Positions 60,801 to 64,000 of a stretch of 64,000 nt of DNA are shown piece after piece (the stretch's first letter is position 1; each line of letters begins with the position of its first letter). A program made the position numbers and the translations under genes. The stretch comes from Calliphora vicina (taxonomy: Eukaryota; Arthropoda; Insecta; Diptera; Calliphoridae): NCBI RefSeq assembly GCF_958450345.1, contig NC_088784.1, positions 82,113,747-82,177,746 of the forward strand. The letters are read 5' to 3'. The notes beneath the pieces are model-generated. The model did not search any database. It saw only the letters and a program-made list of their open reading frames with translations, and was not told the DNA's origin.

Positions 60801-61374
60801 TTTTATAGGGACGAAATAATTTTTATCAGATTTGTTTTATTTTCTTTAGAATTTTATCGCAAATATACGTCATATATAAAAAACAAATTTCGACCTTTCG
60901 TAGGCCCATCGTATATAAAATACAAAAAAAAAGATCGAGCAAAATTTAAAAAAAAAAATTAAACCTAAACATCTCTTGAACTAAAAGAGATAACCTACAG
61001 ATAAAAGCATATTTTTGTAGACCTTCTCAAGGACTATCTATATTTCATATACATATATGGGGCATTTCATGTCAAGTGAACCAACTTTTGAAATCGATGT
61101 CTTCCGATCGGGATGAAATTTGCACCAAGGTTAGCTCTATTGGATAGTAACTCAGACACAATTTTTCAACAACATCGGTCGAGAACTCTCTGAGTTATAG
61201 GGGGTAAAATTTTGACAATTTGGTCAAACAGGGGTTTTTTCTTATCCATGTAACTTATTACCTATTGTTCTTAGCAAAATAAAAAATTTTTAATATTTTT
61301 TTTCCGAAATCAAAAACTTTTTTGACTTTTTTTTAAAATACGTCCTTTTTTTTTTTTTTTTTTTTTTTTTCTTA

Positions 61375-63300
61375 AAATAAAGTTTAGATATTTTCCTTGA
61401 ACACCTACTTGGTCGCTTAGTGGGATGCGAGTGGGATATCTATCAAAATAAATATTTTGTAACTCAAAACATAAAATTTTTGACTTTTTTTGCAAAATCA
61501 AAAACTTTGTTGACTTTTTTTTTTTTTTCAAAATGGACCCTTTTTTAATCTTTTTTTTTAGGTCAAACAAAAGCTTAGATATTATCCTTGAAGACCCTTT
61601 TGGTCGCTTAGTGGGATGCGAGTGGGATATCTATCAAAATAAATATTTTTTAACTCAAGACTTACAATTTTTGACTTTTTTTTTTGCAAATACGATTTTT
61701 TTTCCAAATGGGCCCTTTTTTTAAAATTTTTTTTGTGGTCAAAAGAAAGCTTAGGTCCATTCCTTTAAGATATTTTTAGTCCCTTAGTGGGATGCGAGTG
61801 GGATATCTATCAAAATAAATATTTTGTAACGCAAGACATACAATTTTTTAATTTTTTTTTGCAAAATCAAAATTTTTTTCCAATATGGGCCCTTTTTTAA
61901 TATTTTTTTTTTGCTCAAAAGAAAGCCTAGGTCCATTCCTTTAAGATATTTTTAGTCTCTTAGTGGGATGCGAGTGGGATATCTATCAAAATAAATATTT
62001 TGTAACAATTTTTTAATTTTTTTTTGCTCAAAAGAAAGCTTAGGTCTTTTCCTTTAAGACCTATTTTGTCACTTAGGAAGATGTGAGTAGGATATCTATT
62101 AAAATAAAAATGTTTTAACTCAAGACATTCAATTATTGACTTTTTTTTGCAAATTCGAATTTTTTTTCAAAATGGGCCCTTTTTTAAAAATTTTTTTTTA
62201 GTCAAAAGAAAGCTTAGGTCCATTCCTTTAAGATATTTTAGGTCCCTTAGTGGGATACGAGTGGGATATCTATCAAAATAAATATTTTGTAACTCAAGAT
62301 ATACAATTTTTGATTTTTTGGCAAAATCAAAAACTTTTTTGACTTTTTTTTAAAATGGGCCCTTTTTGTAATTTTTTTTTTGCTATAAAGAAAGCTTAGG
62401 CCTATTCCTTTAAGATGGTTTTGATCGCTTAGTGGGATGCGAGTGGGATATATATCAAAATAAATGTTTTGTAACTCAATACATACAATTTTTGTGTTAA
62501 AACATTTATTTTGATAGATATCCCACTCGCATCCCACTAAGGGACTAAAAATATCTTAAAGGAATGGACCTAGGCTTTCTTTTGAGCAAAAAAAAAAAAT
62601 TAAAAAAGGGCCGATATTGGAAAAAAATTTTGATTTTGCAAAAAAAAATTAAAAAATTGTATGTCTTGCGTTACAAAATATTTATTTTGATAGATATCCC
62701 ACTCGCATCCCACTAAGAGACTAAAAATATCTTAAAGGAATGGACCTAGGCTTTCTTTTGAGCAAAAAAAAATATTAAAAAAGGGCCCATATTGGAAAAA
62801 AATTTTGATTTTGCAAAAAAAAATTCAAAAATTGTATGTCTTGCGTTACAAAATATTTATTTTGATAGATATCCCACTCGCATCCAACTAAGGGACTAAA
62901 AATATCTTAAAGGAATGGACCTAAGCTTTCTTTTGACTACAAAAAAAAATTTTAAAAAAAGGGCCCATTTGGAAAAAAAAATCGTATTTGCAAAAAAAAA
63001 AGTCAAAAATTGTAAGTCTTGAGTTAAAAAATATTTATTTTGATAGATATCCCACTCGCATCCCACTAAGCGACCAAAAGGGTCTTCAAGGATAATATCT
63101 AAGCTTTTGTTTGACCTAAAAAAAAAGATTAAAAAAGGGTCCATTTTGAAAAAAAAAAAGTCAACAAAGTTTTTGATTTTGCAAAAAAAGTCAAAAATTT
63201 TATGTTTTGAGTTACAAAATATTTATTTTGATAGATATCCCACTCGCATCCCACTAAGCGACCAAGTAGGTGTTCAAGGAAAATATCTAAACTTTATTTT
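61375..63300. repeat. inverted arrays of ~176 bp units
   Basis: The unit core TGGGATGCGAGTGGGATATC, preceded by TCCTTTAAGATATTTTTAGT and followed by AAAATAAATATTTTGTAAC and a poly-T spacer, appears in plus orientation near 61421, 61612, 61788, 61964, 62075 (decayed), 62251 and 62433. It appears in minus orientation near 62537, 62712, 62887, 63068 and 63255. Spacing is mostly 176-190 bp. Units 1-4 mirror units 12-9. The poly-T/poly-A linkers create the Lys- or Phe-rich ORFs here, which are not genes. Confidence 0.93.
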
Positions 63301-64000
63301 AAGAAAAAAAAAAAAAAAAAAAAAAAAAAGTTTTTGATTTCGGAAAAAAAATATTAAAAATTTTTTATTTTTTTTTTTAAATATTTTTTTTCGAAAGATC
63401 GAAGAAATAGCTATCTATACTATTTGGGACACATTTTGCTAAGAACAATAGGTAATAAGTTACATGGATAAGAAAAAACCCCTGTTTGACCAAATTGTCA
63501 AAATTTTACCCCCTATAACTCAGAGAGTTCTCGACCGATGTTGTTGAAAAATTGTGTCTGAGTTACTATCCAATAGAGCTAACCTTGGTGCAAATTTCAT
63601 CCCGATCGGAAGACATCGATTTCAAAAGTTGGTTCACTTGACATGAAATTCCCCATATATATTTCAGCTCATTCGGAAAACAAAAGGCTTTTTGGAGATT
63701 TTTTTTAAATGTGTGACATTGAGGGTCCACTCACTGATCCCCATTCCGAACACCTCAGCCGAGTAAACAATACAGTACAACATAGAAGTGTGGACTTGAT
63801 CATACTATTTTAACAAAAAATCTTTGTTTTAGAGTCAAAAAATAGTAAAAACAAAATGTTTAAGGTACAAAGTGATCTTTATGTGCTATTTAGAGTGAGT
63901 AGACACATTCAGAATGCATTGATATGTTCACAGGAGTTGTTCAGCTTTACCGTAGCTACAACTTTGCTAAATATTGTTAGTGAAAAATTAGGAGACCCTG

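Larger units (their letters stand above)
59734..64000. repeat. large nested palindrome, continues past the window
   Basis: Outer arms: 59734-59975 pairs with 63757-64000 (TTGTAGCTACGGTAAATCTG against its inverse at 63936-63955). Inner arms: about 61058-61280 pairs with 63430-63655 (AACTCTCTGAGTTATAGGGG at 61182 and its inverse at 63515). About 1.08 kb in the left arm (59976-61057) has no partner on the right, so the two palindromes have different centres (near 61867 and 62350). Confidence 0.9.

Noticed and set aside
61375..63300. CRISPR-like array
   Set aside because: Units are ~176 bp with conserved linkers, inverted about a centre, in an animal genome; not repeat-spacer structure.
61310..63337. 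Lys-rich or Phe-rich ORFs in the palindrome
   Set aside because: Produced by poly-A/poly-T linkers; mirrored on both strands by the palindrome.

Overview
This window looks like repeat-packed intergenic or intronic DNA from a dipteran, most likely a calyptrate fly (blow fly, house fly or stable fly type). The evidence is a very AT-rich base composition, Tc1, mariner, hAT, piggyBac and Helitron debris typical of flies, and many copies of a short repeat carrying the GACA/GACG microsatellite plus conserved core known from dipteran mini-me / DINE-1-like elements. The genus is inference. I found no intact host gene, rRNA or convincing tRNA. Every recognisable coding stretch belongs to a dead mobile element.

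Layout. 0.3-1.7 kb: Tc1-like element with broken transposase. 4.0-4.7 kb: mariner scrap joined to a mini-me-like repeat. 4.8-6.3 kb: Tc3-like element. 6.4-8.2 kb: Ty3/gypsy pol remnant split by a DD41D mariner-like element. 10.3-11.6 kb: minus copy of a GTACC-rich repeat. 13.2-15.9 kb: two mini-me-like copies, one split by a 1.6 kb Tc1 foldback. 17.1-24.0 kb: a mariner transposase pseudogene split by a hAT (17288-22162) and a piggyBac (22705-23847). The hAT holds a mini-me-like copy whose microsatellite has grown to about 1.58 kb. 24.8-25.4 kb: piggyBac pseudogene. 27.6-28.5 kb: second mariner subfamily split by a piggyBac MITE. 29.9-30.1 kb: tRNA-derived SINE. 31.1-35.4 kb: a second mini-me-like family on either side of a Helitron RepHel pseudogene split by a hAT. 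37.3-40.3 kb: second copy of that hAT, inverted, holding a Transib-like MITE and an arthropod repeat-borne ORF of unknown function. 40.4-50.6 kb: mini-me-like copies, mariner, hAT and TTA-target elements, and the plus copy of the GTACC-rich repeat. 52-58 kb: MITEs, a non-LTR RT scrap and a foldback. 58.7-64 kb: nested palindromes with inverted arrays of ~176 bp units, running off the window edge.

How it fits together. This is a stack of insertions rather than a gene system. In several places removing the inner element and one target duplication rejoins the outer reading frame or repeat, so relative ages can be read. The older layer is mariner, gypsy, Helitron and the non-LTR scrap. The younger layer is hAT, piggyBac, small MITEs and mini-me-like repeats. 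All repeat-family assignments come from reading motifs by eye; no database search was run.
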